From Goodfellowiella coeruleoviolacea (GTDB taxonomy: Bacteria > Actinomycetota > Actinomycetes > Mycobacteriales > Pseudonocardiaceae): a stretch of 64,000 nucleotides of DNA. Both the position numbers and the translations under genes were made by a program. The stretch lies in contig NZ_JAMTCK010000020.1 of NCBI RefSeq assembly GCF_024171785.1, positions 62,001-126,000 of the forward strand. Reading direction: 5' to 3'. Below the pieces are notes generated by a model. That model was not told the origin of the DNA and did no database searches. It saw only the letters and a program-made list of their open reading frames with translations. This document shows positions 63,935 through 64,000 of the stretch, piece by piece (the first letter of the stretch is position 1; each line of letters opens with the position of its first letter).

Positions 63935-64000
63935 TCAGGACGCGGCCAGCACGCGCGGGCGGACCTGCTCGCCGACGAACCGCGCGAAGCCCTCGGGGTC
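63935..64000 (-). CDS. C-terminal end of an unknown gene
   Basis: The last 21 residues (DPEGFARFVGEQVRPRVLAAS) of a minus-strand gene cut by the window edge. The helix resembles the C-terminal helix of luciferase-like (LLM) flavin monooxygenases, but this is too short to decide. It is the gene before the deacetylase on the same strand. Confidence 0.45.
   Translation of the reverse strand, partial: DPEGFARFVGEQVRPRVLAAS

Overview
The window comes from a high-GC actinobacterium, most likely of the order Pseudonocardiales (an inference from style, not from a marker gene). GC is about 72%. GTG starts are common, stop and start codons often overlap (GTGA), and regulators are abundant (about eighteen of 64 genes). 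The word TCCACTGTGGA and its reverse complement recur. I see no rRNA, tRNA, CRISPR array, insertion sequence or transposase. This looks like accessory chromosome rich in carbohydrate catabolism, sensing and efflux.

Layout. 0-8 kb, all on the minus strand: LysE exporter (partial), a four-gene type VII-secretion-like set (YbaB-like, EspC-like, WXG-like, unknown), a small membrane protein, a lipoprotein, a nucleotidyltransferase and an ATPase fused to a PD-(D/E)XK-type domain. 7.6-20 kb: a LacI regulator facing a sugar-acid transporter and a rhamnonate-dehydratase-like enzyme, an AfsR/SARP regulator, a chitinase-motif protein, a TetR with a C-terminal zinc knuckle, and two beta-helix carbohydrate enzymes (one GH28). 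Together these suggest pectin or rhamnogalacturonan use. 20-40 kb: many one-component regulators with their targets (membrane proteins, cupin, phosphodiesterase, SDR-hydrolase fusion, DoxX, glyoxalase, APH(3') kinase, two MFS pumps, HAD phosphatase, ECF sigma with DGPF partner).

40-50 kb: a coherent alpha-glucan locus: LacI regulator, binding protein, two permeases, GH13 alpha-glucosidase and a secreted GH87 mycodextranase/alpha-1,3-glucanase. The ABC ATPase is absent, as is usual when a shared MsiK-type ATPase serves several importers. 50.5-52.7 kb: a less GC-rich cassette of a GntR/UTRA regulator and three small proteins. 52.9-64 kb: TetR, LysR, GNAT, SDR, a secreted GH114 polygalactosaminidase, a serine hydrolase, a GntR/CynX-type transporter pair, a DEDDh exonuclease with a BRCT-like tail, a polysaccharide deacetylase and the end of one more gene.

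The least expected signals are: (1) a perfect SOS box with a -10 element and a strong terminator about 70 bases further on, but no reading frame between (candidate LexA-controlled small RNA, 56.5 kb); (2) short tandem repeats that begin at, and contain, the stop codon of five genes; (3) a recurrent leaderless layout, with a TANNNT element 6-7 bases before the start, mostly at regulators; (4) GH87 and GH114, both acting on fungal wall polymers, in one neighbourhood.
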